Below, piece after piece: positions 1-8,357 of a stretch of DNA of 64,000 nt (position 1 is the stretch's first letter; every line of letters starts with the position of its first letter). The translations under genes and the position numbers were made by a program. Below the pieces are notes generated by a model. The model was not told where the DNA came from. It ran no database searches and worked only from the letters and a program-made list of their open reading frames with translations. The stretch is from Ignavibacteria bacterium (GTDB lineage: Bacteria > Bacteroidota > Ignavibacteria > Tepidaquicellales > OLB5). The stretch spans positions 558,001 to 622,000 of the forward strand of contig JAFLBX010000002.1 of the NCBI GenBank assembly GCA_017303675.1, in the 5' to 3' direction.

Positions 1-62
1 CTGCCAGAGCACGCATTAAATATCAAAACAAAAGCGATTGAAAGTATTGTTATTATTTTCAT
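1..62 (-). CDS. Partial CDS: N-terminus of a predicted lipoprotein
   Basis: Only the first 20 codons lie in the window. They read as a lipoprotein signal peptide: MKII at the start, a hydrophobic stretch, then FNAC followed by Ser-Gly. The Cys would be the lipidated residue; the same loose lipobox (FQAC) is seen in the lipoprotein at 38652. The ATG shares one base with the TAA stop of the upstream metalloprotease gene (TAATG), so translation is probably coupled. The rest of the gene lies beyond position 1, so its function cannot be told. Confidence 0.6.
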   Translation of the reverse strand, partial: MKIITILSIAFVLIFNACSG

Positions 63-1792
63 TATTTTATCAGCACCATTTTTTTAATTTCTGAATAGAC
101 CGAATTATTTTCTCTGCTAACATCCAGTTTATAAAAATATACCCCTGATGAAAGATTATACATATTTGCATCAAGTGTATATGAAAATATACCGATCGGG
201 TAATATTGCGAATTTATCAGCTGAGCTACTTCCCTGCCTGCAGCATCATATACCTTTAAATTTACAAACCCATCCTGCGGAAGCGCGAATTTGATGTTTG
301 TTGATGGATTGAACGGATTCGGATAGTTCTGCAGCAGGTTAAAATCAAGCGGAGCTTCAGATGAATTCAGCGGGTTATCAATACATAAAGCCTGCTGGTA
401 CCTTAACCTGATAGTATCACCGGGTAACGGTCCGAAACCAAGATTAAAGTTAATAGCGCCGCCTACCGGTATATGGCAATAGCTCATTATTGTACCATTT
501 GGATTTGGACGGGTTTGACTGAAACAGCTTCCCTGTTCAGCAGCTACACATGAATCAATAGCACCAATTCCGCCTCCGGGTAAAGATGGCCAAATACATG
601 CCTGTGTATGTGATGAACCGAAATTGTGGCCGGTTTCATGAGCCATTACCTCAACTGTCCATGAATAAATAGGTACATTATTGTATGAATTTTCAAGCTC
701 ATTGAAAGCATATCTGCCTGACTGGCTGCCCGGTTCATAAGGCTGGCAGAGAACATTCACCCATGCAATTGCACCCTGAACAGGTGTTCTTGTTGAAAGC
801 AGCTGCGCAAGATTACCGCCGCCCCTGATATCGTTTTTAATAGTACTTCCAAATGCATAAAGTATTTCTGCGGTCTGGCTGGTGCTGTATTGTCTGTACG
901 GGTCAGCGCTTGTATAAACAAGCATTTCTGATGCCAGCTGCAGGCTTAATGATTCATTGTTATAAAGTACATTTACCTGGTTAAATACTGCTGTAACATA
1001 ATTCACAACACTTTGTGAATTGCTGCCTTTATCCAGGTACATCTGGTAATCACAAACATAATACATCTTCACAGGGTTAACTGTTGAAGATGAATTCGGA
1101 GTCGGGTCAGGTTTTACATGGTTATTGTTATCCCTGTAATGTTTCCCGTAACCGTCTTCAGTGTGGCAGTTGAATTCGAATTTTTTTCTCAGGTCCCTGT
1201 CATTATAATAAATGTATTCATTGTTATCATTTTCCATTGCGCCAAGATTGTAATTACCGTCATTTGTTGATACAACGCCGATAATTTCATTTTCGAAAAT
1301 ACTTATAGCGGCAATTGAATTAGCCTCGTTTTTAATAATACCCTGGTAATAGAGTCCCTGTTTATATACTTCAGATTTTCCGTCTGATGTCATTATTTTA
1401 AAATCTGCAGGAATAAAATTTACCCTGCAAAGTTCAAGCTCAACATTCCCTTTGTTCGAAGGGATCACAAATGTAATATTTTGTGAGCCTTTTGAATTCA
1501 AATTACTGAGAGCAGCTCTATCCAGTGTGAAAAATGAAGCATCTTTCACCGCATTGTTTAATGCTGCTGAATTATCTTTTTCGCTCTTCTTAAGCAGGTT
1601 AACAGTTTCAAAGTTTGCTCCTGTTTTTCTGCTGTTTACAAGCTCATAAGCTGAGTTCTTGTGTTCTATCTTATTTTCAGATTGTTTAACCGTTTCTGTA
1701 TTTTCAGGTGTGTTAAATGCCGTAAATGCAAAAACTATAACACACAGAAATATTGAAACGAAAATCAGGTTTAATTTATATGTTTTTTTCAT
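62..1792 (-). CDS. Secreted reprolysin-like zinc metalloprotease with T9SS sorting domain
   Basis: A 576-aa exported protease. Residues 1-26 form a signal peptide; a prodomain-like region follows. The zinc site HETGHNFGSSH is at residues 385-395 and the Met-turn (IMSYC) lies about 50 residues later, the metzincin pattern of the M12B/reprolysin group. Residues 486-576 are a type A Por/T9SS C-terminal sorting domain (NYPNPFNPST, then the SGVYFYKL beta strand), so the protein should cross the outer membrane through the type IX system and be released or anchored at the surface. It follows a small exported protein by 5 bp and overlaps a lipoprotein gene downstream, so the three are likely one operon. 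The substrate is unknown. Confidence 0.9.
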   Translation of the reverse strand: MKKTYKLNLIFVSIFLCVIVFAFTAFNTPENTETVKQSENKIEHKNSAYELVNSRKTGANFETVNLLKKSEKDNSAALNNAVKDASFFTLDRAALSNLNSKGSQNITFVIPSNKGNVELELCRVNFIPADFKIMTSDGKSEVYKQGLYYQGIIKNEANSIAAISIFENEIIGVVSTNDGNYNLGAMENDNNEYIYYNDRDLRKKFEFNCHTEDGYGKHYRDNNNHVKPDPTPNSSSTVNPVKMYYVCDYQMYLDKGSNSQSVVNYVTAVFNQVNVLYNNESLSLQLASEMLVYTSADPYRQYSTSQTAEILYAFGSTIKNDIRGGGNLAQLLSTRTPVQGAIAWVNVLCQPYEPGSQSGRYAFNELENSYNNVPIYSWTVEVMAHETGHNFGSSHTQACIWPSLPGGGIGAIDSCVAAEQGSCFSQTRPNPNGTIMSYCHIPVGGAINFNLGFGPLPGDTIRLRYQQALCIDNPLNSSEAPLDFNLLQNYPNPFNPSTNIKFALPQDGFVNLKVYDAAGREVAQLINSQYYPIGIFSYTLDANMYNLSSGVYFYKLDVSRENNSVYSEIKKMVLIK

Positions 1793-1797
1793 GTGTT

Positions 1798-2265
1798 TTA
1801 TTTTATTATTTCTGATGAATTATAGTTTGAAACGGTTTTGCCTTCTTTTTGATTTACATTATTTTTTTCGCTTATCGAATTGGAATAATACAGAATCCTG
1901 TTATTATTTACACCTGTTAAGACCAGCTGATTGCTTTGTGTAAATGAAAAATTATACTGGACACCAGAATCAGTATAAGTTAAAGTTGAACCTGATACGG
2001 TATAATTTCTTGTTATAGATGTTTGGTTCGGACAGGTTAATGTAGCTGACCCGCCTGAAGCGCTGGGGTAAACCACAACTTCCCCGGGGCATACATCAAG
2101 CGTAGTACCTGCATTATAAATGAAATACCAGGTACCAGAAAGATCACCCGTAGGTTGTGTGATCTGGTTTATAACATCTTCGCAGTCACTCCCAAGAAGC
2201 GGCAGTGAAAGCAGCATTATTACTGTAATAATGCGAAGTGCAACAACTTTGCTCATTTTTTTCAT
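1798..2265 (-). CDS. Exported lipocalin-like hypothetical protein
   Basis: A 155-aa protein with an N-terminal signal segment (about residues 5-26, ending near LLGS) and a beta-rich body containing LSGTWYFIYNAG, the kind of GxW opening seen in lipocalin-like Bacteroidota proteins. The tail from about residue 130 is polar and rich in Asn, Ser and Lys. It precedes the T9SS metalloprotease by 5 bp and is probably co-transcribed. A Cys-Glu just after the hydrophobic stretch could be a lipidation site, but the preceding residues fit poorly. I assign no function; the lipocalin-like fold is an inference from the motif only. Confidence 0.6.
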   Translation of the reverse strand: MKKMSKVVALRIITVIMLLSLPLLGSDCEDVINQITQPTGDLSGTWYFIYNAGTTLDVCPGEVVVYPSASGGSATLTCPNQTSITRNYTVSGSTLTYTDSGVQYNFSFTQSNQLVLTGVNNNRILYYSNSISEKNNVNQKEGKTVSNYNSSEIIK

Positions 2266-2333
2266 AAATTAGTTATTTAATTGCTGTAAATATAAGCAAC
2301 GAATTGTTAATTCACAATAATTTATACAATTTA

Positions 2334-3035
2334 TTACAATTTTTCTGCGAAGAGAGTATTTACGATACCGAGGAAATTATTTTTGGTTTTAAGGATCTTA
2401 AAGCCTTTGTTTTGCAGGATTGCGGAGTATTGCTGAATATTTATAAAATTATCCACTGATTCAAACAAATAGCTGTAGGCATAATCACTTCTTGAAAGTG
2501 TATTCCCTATCTTTGGAAGTACTTTTTCAAAATACAGCCTGAATGACCTGTTTGCGATATTTTGCTTTAACGGCTTGAACATTTCAATTGTAATGAATTT
2601 TGCACCGGGTTTTAAAACCCTGGAAATTTCACCAATACAATCAGGCAGGTTCTCAAAATTCCGCACGCCGAAGCCGATTCCGCAAAGATCAAAAAATTCA
2701 TTTTTGAAAGGTAAACTGGCAGCCTCAGCTTTTACAGTTTGATTTATTTCTACAGGAAGCTTTTTTTTATCAATTTTCAGCATTTCCAGTGAAAGGTCTG
2801 CTGAAAATATTTTTTTTGGATTTAGTTTTAGGAATTCCATCCCAAGGTCACCGGACCCGGAGGCAAGATCAAGAATATTTTCGTAGTTTTGAGAGATTGA
2901 GGCTAGATATTTTACCGCGCTTTTGCGCCAGCGGTTATCCTGGTATCCGCTGAGAAGATGATTAAGTTTATCATATGTTGGAGAAATTTCATCGAACATT
3001 CCCCCAATAAATTCCTTATTTTTGGTGTATTTCAT
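2334..3035 (-). CDS. ubiE: Demethylmenaquinone methyltransferase (UbiE/MenG family)
   Basis: At 233 aa this has the usual family length. The SAM-binding motif I is DLASGSGDLG at residues 56-65; the family motif GFGVRNFENL follows the acidic post-II region, and the N-terminus (FIGGMFDEISPTYDKLNHLLS) is the UbiE signature. The enzyme would C-methylate demethylmenaquinone in the last step of menaquinone synthesis, at the membrane. Its ATG shares one base with the stop of the upstream LolC/E permease gene, so the two are translationally coupled. Menaquinone rather than ubiquinone is assumed from the lineage. Confidence 0.92.
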   Translation of the reverse strand: MKYTKNKEFIGGMFDEISPTYDKLNHLLSGYQDNRWRKSAVKYLASISQNYENILDLASGSGDLGMEFLKLNPKKIFSADLSLEMLKIDKKKLPVEINQTVKAEAASLPFKNEFFDLCGIGFGVRNFENLPDCIGEISRVLKPGAKFITIEMFKPLKQNIANRSFRLYFEKVLPKIGNTLSRSDYAYSYLFESVDNFINIQQYSAILQNKGFKILKTKNNFLGIVNTLFAEKL

Positions 3036-4258
3036 TATTTGAATCTGAGTGATGTAATGGGATTCAGCCTTGATGCCATGTACGAAGGAATTACTGTAAC
3101 CAGGATACTTAGCAGTATTGCAATTAAAGTAATTACTATGCCTGTACCGTAATTAATTTCCAGCGGTACCGCTGACATATAGTAAATCTCAGGAATCTTA
3201 ATTAGATCATACTTTAGCTGAAGGAAACATAGCCCGTAACCCAGAATATTTCCGGCAATGATGCCTGCAAGCGATATCAGCATTCCCTGCAGGAAAAATA
3301 TCATGATAATATCAGTATTTTTAGCTCCCAATGATTTAAGTATTCCAATGGTTTCTGTCTTTTCAAGCACAAGCATCAGCAAAAATCCAATGATATTGAT
3401 AGCTGCAACTATAATTATTAGCCCTAGAACTATTGGTATGGGTTCTTTTTGCAGCTCAACCCATGTAAAAAGGCCTTTGTATATCTGGAATACATTCCTC
3501 GCATTGTTGTTGGGGTAGTCAATTTGCGCTTTTATCTCATTGGTAACCCTGCGTATCTTATCGGTATTTGTAAGGAAAAGCTCAATACCCGTAACATACG
3601 GACCCATACTGAACAGCTTTTGCGCATCTTTTAACGATGTATACAACAAAACATCATCATATTCCTTTAATCCTGATTCATAAATCCCCACAACTTTAAA
3701 TCCTTTTACTGTGGGTGTATTTGTCGGTGAAGGTATTCCTACAGTTGCCAGTATAAAAATTTTACTGTCAAGAGTAATTCCAAGCTTTCCGGCAAGCTTA
3801 TTTCCTACGATTATTGTTGATAAGCTGGAATCAACTTCGCCCAAAATGCCGCTTCCTGAAATTATCTTCCTTTGCCTCGAAAAAACGCTGTCTTCGTTCC
3901 TAACCCCTTTTATTATAATACCTTCGGTCCGTTCCTTAAACTTTATTACTGCTTCTTTCTGTACGAACGGATGTGCATCTTTGACAAATAGGTTGTTTTC
4001 AGGGTCACGCATTTGCGCTATTACCCTGTTATAATCTGCAATTCCCTCTTTCTGAAACGAAGTTACCTGTATATGTGATGAAAGGGCTATCGTTTTTTCT
4101 GTAATTTCCTTCTCAAATCCGCTTAAGACCGAAACAGCTATGATAAGGGCTGCTACTCCTATGGCAATACCGGCAACAGATATTGTTGTGATAAAGGAAA
4201 TAAAGCTTGATTCCTTTTTAGATCTTAAAAATCTGCCTGCAAGAAAAAAGTTTGCCAA
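3035..4258 (-). CDS. LolC/LolE-type lipoprotein-releasing ABC transporter permease
   Basis: A 407-aa FtsX/MacB-type permease. The layout is one N-terminal membrane span (about 19-45), a large periplasmic domain, then three spans near 275-298, 320-345 and 372-393, as in LolC and LolE. ILKSLGAKNTDIIMIFFLQG is the characteristic cytoplasmic coupling segment between the second and third spans. It would form the membrane part of the complex that extracts lipoproteins for the outer membrane. No LolD ATPase gene is present in this window. It lies 19 bp downstream of prfB and overlaps ubiE. LolC and LolE cannot be told apart here, and many Bacteroidota use a single type. Confidence 0.88.
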   Translation of the reverse strand: MANFFLAGRFLRSKKESSFISFITTISVAGIAIGVAALIIAVSVLSGFEKEITEKTIALSSHIQVTSFQKEGIADYNRVIAQMRDPENNLFVKDAHPFVQKEAVIKFKERTEGIIIKGVRNEDSVFSRQRKIISGSGILGEVDSSLSTIIVGNKLAGKLGITLDSKIFILATVGIPSPTNTPTVKGFKVVGIYESGLKEYDDVLLYTSLKDAQKLFSMGPYVTGIELFLTNTDKIRRVTNEIKAQIDYPNNNARNVFQIYKGLFTWVELQKEPIPIVLGLIIIVAAINIIGFLLMLVLEKTETIGILKSLGAKNTDIIMIFFLQGMLISLAGIIAGNILGYGLCFLQLKYDLIKIPEIYYMSAVPLEINYGTGIVITLIAILLSILVTVIPSYMASRLNPITSLRFK

Positions 4259-4277
4259 TTTGCCTTAAGTGTTATAT

Positions 4278-5370
4278 TTAAAATTCCATTAAGTAGCTTT
4301 TTATAAACTCTTCAATATTGCCGTCCATTACACCCTGTGTGTTGCTCGTTTCATGATCTGTCCTGTGATCTTTAACCATATTATATGGATGGAAAACATA
4401 TGACCTGATCTGGCTTCCCCATTCGATCTTTTTCTTTGACCCCTCTATTTTATCGATCTTAGCCTGTTCCTTCTCTTTTTCAAGCTGGTACAGCTTAGAT
4501 TTCAGCATCTTCATGGCATTTGCCCTGTTCTGATGCTGAGAGCGCTCATTCTGGCACTGAACAACGATATTTGTCGGGATATGGGTTATCCTGATAGCTG
4601 TTTCAACCTTATTTACATTCTGCCCGCCGGCTCCGCCGCTTCTGTATGTATCAACCCTTATTTCAGCCGGATTAATTTCAATTTCAATATTATCATCAAC
4701 AACCGGGTATACAAATACAGCGGCAAATGATGTGTGGCGCTTTTTATTTGCATCAAATGGTGATATCCTCACAAGCCTGTGCACGCCGTTTTCAGCTTTC
4801 AGGTAGCCGTAGGCATACTCACCGTGAACTTCGATTGTTGCGCTTTTAATACCTGCGCCGTCACCTTCAAGAAGGTCAACAATATCCGCTTTAAATCCCT
4901 GCTTTTCACAGTAACGCAGGTACATACGCATCAGCATTTGCGCCCAGTCCTGGGCTTCTGTGCCGCCTGCGCCGGAATTAATGGTTAATATAGCATCTCG
5001 CTTATCATCCTCATCCCTGAGCATATTCTTAAATTCAGCATTTTCCACAGCCAATGTGAATTTTTCAATATCTTTTTCTATTACATCTTCTAGTGTAGTA
5101 TCTGATTCTTCTTCCGCAAGGGTAATTATGGATTCGATATCATTATATTTTTTATACAGATCATTCCAAAGGTCTATCCAGGTATTATTCCTGCTTATTT
5201 CCTGCAGCACCTTCTGTGCTTCTGTATTATCATCCCAAAAGCCTGTTTCCTGTGTTTTTTCCTGTAATGATGAGACTAATTTCTGCTTCTCATCAATTTC
5301 AAAGGAACCTCCTTAGGTTATCAACCCTTGTCTTAAGCTTTTTTAATTCTGATTTACTGTAATCGAACAT
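4278..5370 (-). CDS. prfB: Peptide chain release factor 2, with programmed +1 frameshift
   Basis: RF2 releases nascent chains at UGA and UAA. The GGQ catalytic motif ([11 protein letters not shown]) and the SPF stop-codon recognition motif (RISPFDAN) are both present. The gene needs a +1 frameshift: translation starts at the ATG at 5370, runs 23 codons and meets an in-frame TGA at 5301-5299, preceded by AGGAGG, TTC and CTT. Skipping one base continues into the long frame (from GAA at 5300) to the stop at 4278. The product is 363 aa, close to E. coli RF2 (365). Without the shift one would call a shortened 310-aa protein from 5210, which lacks the N-terminal helical domain. It is autoregulated in the classical way by RF2 level. 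Confidence 0.95.
5299..5313 (-). promoter_or_regulatory. prfB programmed +1 frameshift site
   Basis: On the minus strand this reads AGGAGG TTC CTT TGA. It holds the three classical parts of the RF2 shift site: an internal Shine-Dalgarno-like AGGAGG three bases before the slippery CUU, and a UGA stop in the zero frame. The base after UGA is A, where the E. coli site has C. The reading frames on either side encode contiguous RF2 N-terminal sequence (NLRRFL, then EIDEKQK), which supports the site directly. Confidence 0.95.
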
Positions 5371-5380
5371 GTTCCAAAAT

Positions 5381-5404
5381 CCTGAACGCCAGTGAAGGAT
5401 CTCA
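5381..5404. repeat. Interspersed repeat in the prfB leader
   Basis: On the minus strand it reads AGATCCTTCACT, two variable bases, then CGTTCAGGAT. The same sequence with a different centre (AGATCCTTCACT-TCGTTCAGGAT) lies at 60671-60695. It ends 10 bases before the prfB ATG, and its AGGA is 9 bases from the start codon, so the repeat may supply the ribosome binding site. Confidence 0.7.
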
Positions 5405-5499
5405 CCAATAGACGTTATATTTTTGTTTTATAAATTAAGTTAATTACCTTATAAATATAATAGATAATTTATGGTATATGAATAATTTCTAACCGAATA

Positions 5500-5520
5500 A
5501 GACACTTCGCTTCGCTCAGT
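5500..5520. repeat. Short palindromic intergenic repeat
   Basis: ACACT and AGTGT arms enclose TCGCTTCGCTC. This is a short member of the family with a CTTCGNCTCCGCTCAG-like core that recurs in this window. It lies just after the stop codon of the AtuA-like gene (5522). The 120 bases between it and prfB hold no ORF that I would support. Confidence 0.5.
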
Positions 5521-5521
5521 G

Positions 5522-5836
5522 TTAGTAGTCGATCTCCATCATCAGCAGCGCTGAAGCAAGTGTCTTGCCCTGAGCATCGTTTTTAAGCGATACTGTTCCC
5601 CCGCCGCCGAGCGTGTTATGCAGAATAAAGTTCAGCGCATTTATATTGGGAAGCTCATAACGCTCAACTTCACCCTCGCAAATGCCTGCAAAGTATTTTT
5701 TGACAGCTTCAGCGGTCACATTTTTCTTAATGAACTCGTAATCTTCCTTTTTATAGGCAATCAGACCCACATTAGCCGCATCGCCTTTATCTCCTGACCT
5801 GCCGTGGCAGATCTCTTTTAACTGTATTTTTGCCAT
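5522..5836 (-). CDS. Stand-alone AtuA-like ferredoxin-fold domain protein
   Basis: A 104-aa protein beginning IQLKEICHGRSGDKGDAANVGLIAY, the signature of the C-terminal ferredoxin-fold domain of AtuA-family proteins (acyclic terpene utilisation and related acyl-CoA catabolism). In many bacteria this domain is a separate small protein encoded beside the large DUF1446 part; the large partner is not in this window. A glycine-rich stretch (LGGGGTVSL) and the start RSGDKGD are intact. It is flanked by repeats on both sides and looks monocistronic. The biochemical role is not established; the family call is fairly safe. Confidence 0.75.
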   Translation of the reverse strand: MAKIQLKEICHGRSGDKGDAANVGLIAYKKEDYEFIKKNVTAEAVKKYFAGICEGEVERYELPNINALNFILHNTLGGGGTVSLKNDAQGKTLASALLMMEIDY

Positions 5837-5850
5837 AAATAATCTTAAAA

Positions 5851-5910
5851 GTAGTCGCAGCTTTTAAGCTGCGTTATAAATTTAACTAATTTGCGCAACC
5901 TGAAGGTTGC
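5851..5910. repeat. Two adjacent palindromic repeats upstream of the AtuA-like gene
   Basis: The first hairpin is CGCAGC-TTTTAA-GCTGCG (5856-5873); the second is GCAACC-TGAA-GGTTGC (5895-5910). Both are perfect stems with small loops and resemble short intergenic repeats common in Bacteroidota. They sit 20-75 bases upstream of the minus-strand start at 5836, so they would be in its leader or promoter region. Confidence 0.65.
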
Positions 5911-5992
5911 TACAAAAAAATATCGATTTCTACAAATTTAACAATAAATAGGGATTAATGAAATGTATTAGAAATAAAGGGGAAAACTAATG

Positions 5993-6075
5993 TTCTGCTG
6001 TGCGCTGAGCCCGCCTATGCTATGGAGTGGTAGTCGAAGCACGCAAAACCCTTCAACTCCGCTCAGGGCGACAAC
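5993..6075. repeat. CTGAGC/AGTCGAAG palindromic repeat cluster downstream of xerC
   Basis: Between the xerC stop (6085) and the AtuA-like gene lies a structured repeat with GTGC and GCAC arms and a core resembling the copies at 32443, 60590 and 62637. It is directly followed by a shorter copy with CCCT and AGGG arms around TCAACTCCGCTC (6049-6068). No ORF is supported in 5837-6084. Confidence 0.65.
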
Positions 6076-6084
6076 ATATAAATT

Positions 6085-7014
6085 CTACCCCTTCGGATGC
6101 GCTTTCTGGTAGACCTTCTTAAGCCTGTCCACAGAAACATGAGTGTACACCTGTGTAGTGCTTAAGCTTGAATGGCCCAACAGGTCCTTAACCGCCCTGA
6201 TATCCGCTCCGTGATCAAGTAAATGTGTAGCGAAAGAATGCCGCAGAACATGCGGTGATTTTTTCTTAAGCTCTGATATTCCTGAAATATATTTCGCTGT
6301 TATCCTGTTCATTAACGCGGGATAAAGCTTTTTCCCGTTCTTTGCATTGAAGATAACACCATTATCAAAATCAGTCCCCTTTTCATTAAAATATACTTCG
6401 CGCTTATCCAGGTATTCGGCGATTGCTCCAATTGCCACGGGACCCACCGGAATTATACGCTCCTTGCGTCCTTTACCTTTTACCCTGATTGTGAAATTAT
6501 CCATATCCACTTTATCGATGGTCAGATTGATAAGCTCACTCAGCCTTATACCTGAGCTGTACAAAAGCTCAATAATTGCTTTATCACGTACGCCCCATAT
6601 ATCTTTTGAAAATGTATCAGAGTTCAGTAATCCGGTAAGTGATGTTTCTTCAAGCACTGTCGGCAATCCTTTTCCCAACTTAGGAAATACAAGATTGCGC
6701 GAAGGATTTTCGCTGTAATGCTTCTTACGGTTTAAAAATTTATAAAATGATTTAAGGGTCGATATTTTTCTGGAAATTGTGCGTTTGGAATACTTTAGCT
6801 CCCTGTTCATAACAAAAGCCGCGATAAAGCCTTTAAGCGTGGCTTCATCAATATATTTCAGCTCAATTTGCGGGCTGCTTTCTTCCAGTGATTTTGCAAT
6901 AAAGCTGTAAAGATCATTCAGATCCTTTATATAATTCATAAGGGTATGTTTTGAATAATTCTTTTCGTTTATAAGGTAAGCTGAAAATTTATCAATTGCT
7001 TGAATTAAATTCAT
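6085..7014 (-). CDS. xerC: Tyrosine recombinase XerC/XerD family
   Basis: At 309 aa this is the standard Xer length. The SAM-like N-terminal DNA-binding domain covers about residues 1-95. The full catalytic set is visible: Arg157 (SGIRLSEL), Lys181 in the beta-hairpin (VKGKGRKE), His255 and Arg258 (HVLRHSFATHLL), His281 (LGHSSLSTTQ) and the nucleophile Tyr290 (QVYTHV). It would resolve chromosome dimers at dif. It lies 8 bp after tldE in the topA-tldD-tldE-xerC run; topA and xerC are neighbours in many bacteria. XerC and XerD cannot be separated with certainty without a tree. Confidence 0.92.
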   Translation of the reverse strand: MNLIQAIDKFSAYLINEKNYSKHTLMNYIKDLNDLYSFIAKSLEESSPQIELKYIDEATLKGFIAAFVMNRELKYSKRTISRKISTLKSFYKFLNRKKHYSENPSRNLVFPKLGKGLPTVLEETSLTGLLNSDTFSKDIWGVRDKAIIELLYSSGIRLSELINLTIDKVDMDNFTIRVKGKGRKERIIPVGPVAIGAIAEYLDKREVYFNEKGTDFDNGVIFNAKNGKKLYPALMNRITAKYISGISELKKKSPHVLRHSFATHLLDHGADIRAVKDLLGHSSLSTTQVYTHVSVDRLKKVYQKAHPKG

Positions 7015-7022
7015 TGCCCGCT

Positions 7023-8357
7023 CTATATTGCGTCAGATAAACTGGAAAAATTGAAATTTGCAGCTTTGATTGCCGGCACAACTAACGGGTAATCGTCCGT
7101 TTCGCTGCCTACAGCTTTTTCCTGTGTTCCAAGCTCAATTATATTCTTAAAAATGTTCATTGGACTTTCATTGAACCTGAAATTCTTGACCGGACGTGTG
7201 ATCTTTCCATCTTTAACTTCAAAAACACCGTCACGTGTCAACCCGGTAAATAACATAGTCCTGGGATCAACTGAACGGATATACCAGAACCTTGTAACAA
7301 GTATCGCATTATCTGATTCCGCTATAAGCTCATCAACTGTTTTAGTACCGCCCTGCATTATTACGTTGCCCGGGTAAGGCACAACCGGCTGGGAAGTTTT
7401 TTCTGCCCAGAACCTGTTACGGTGAAGGTTCAGTAATTTACCGTTTTCAAACCATGTGATCTTCTGCTGCGGCTCCCCGCTTCCTGAAAATGGCGATGTC
7501 GGTGCTACCGGGTCATTAGGGTCTGAATATATATTCAGCTTGCTATCTGCAATAGTTTCGCCAATAATTGTACCGCCGCCTTTTTTTGAAAAAAAACTTC
7601 TACCTTCATCTGCCCACCTGGAGCCCATATAATTCATGCAAAGGCTCAGCATATCGGCGGCTGCAGCATGTTCCAGTATTACAGTATACCTGCCCGGCTT
7701 TATCTCTGCCGGATTTACAGAGAGCTTTGACCTGCCTATAGCCCAGTCAGCAAGCGCTTTGTTATTAATTTTATTTACGTCAACGTAGTTCTTTTCAAAC
7801 CTGCCGGAACCTGTTCCGTCATTGGTTCTTACTGTTGATGAAAGCTTGGCCATTGATGCACGGTTGTATGCAAAAAGTCCGTTTGAATTCATAATTGCGT
7901 ATAATGAAACACCATCTTCCATGTAACCGGCTGATGTTACATCATTTTTAACCGATTCTTCTATTACATATGCTGCTTTATCCGATCTTTCAGAACCGCT
8001 CAGATCAGCAGTGCTTTCTGAATAATTTGTAGCGCTTACGTAGCTCTGCGGACCCAAAGGCGGCATGAATTCCTTGTTATCAGGTGATACCTTTGCAATA
8101 TCCTCAGACCTTTTTACAGCTTCTTTAATTGAAGCGTCATCAAACTTATTGGTTGAAACCGAACCGGATTTTTTACCGAAGCTGCTGGTTATTGATACTG
8201 ATAATCCGTCTGAAAAGCCGTTTGTAGAAATTGAATTTCTCGCAAAGCGGATATTATATGTGTTGTTCCCTTCCAGTGTAGCTGTAACTGATTCAGCTTT
8301 TGAGTGTGAAAGTACTTTTGTTAATAAATTCTTAGCTTCTGTTTCGCTGAGTATCAA
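7023..8357 (-). CDS. TldE/PmbA-family metalloprotease subunit
   Basis: A 444-aa member of the TldD/PmbA (U62) family without the HExxxH motif, hence the TldE/PmbA-type partner. Family landmarks include GLSVSITSSFGKKSGSVSTN in the N-terminal domain and the conserved C-terminal segments GSRWADEGRSFFSKKGG and TRDGVFEVKDGKITRPVKNFRF. Known TldD/TldE pairs form a protease that digests unfolded peptides. The start overlaps the tldD stop by 4 bp (ATGA type), indicating tight coupling. Unlike its partner it has no signal peptide that I can see. Confidence 0.87.
   Translation of the reverse strand: MILSETEAKNLLTKVLSHSKAESVTATLEGNNTYNIRFARNSISTNGFSDGLSVSITSSFGKKSGSVSTNKFDDASIKEAVKRSEDIAKVSPDNKEFMPPLGPQSYVSATNYSESTADLSGSERSDKAAYVIEESVKNDVTSAGYMEDGVSLYAIMNSNGLFAYNRASMAKLSSTVRTNDGTGSGRFEKNYVDVNKINNKALADWAIGRSKLSVNPAEIKPGRYTVILEHAAAADMLSLCMNYMGSRWADEGRSFFSKKGGGTIIGETIADSKLNIYSDPNDPVAPTSPFSGSGEPQQKITWFENGKLLNLHRNRFWAEKTSQPVVPYPGNVIMQGGTKTVDELIAESDNAILVTRFWYIRSVDPRTMLFTGLTRDGVFEVKDGKITRPVKNFRFNESPMNIFKNIIELGTQEKAVGSETDDYPLVVPAIKAANFNFSSLSDAI

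Noticed and set aside
4278-5210. RF2 starting at 5210 as a 310-aa protein
   Set aside because: RF2 N-terminal sequence continues upstream in the same frame to 5300 and then, through a classical shift site, to the ATG at 5370.
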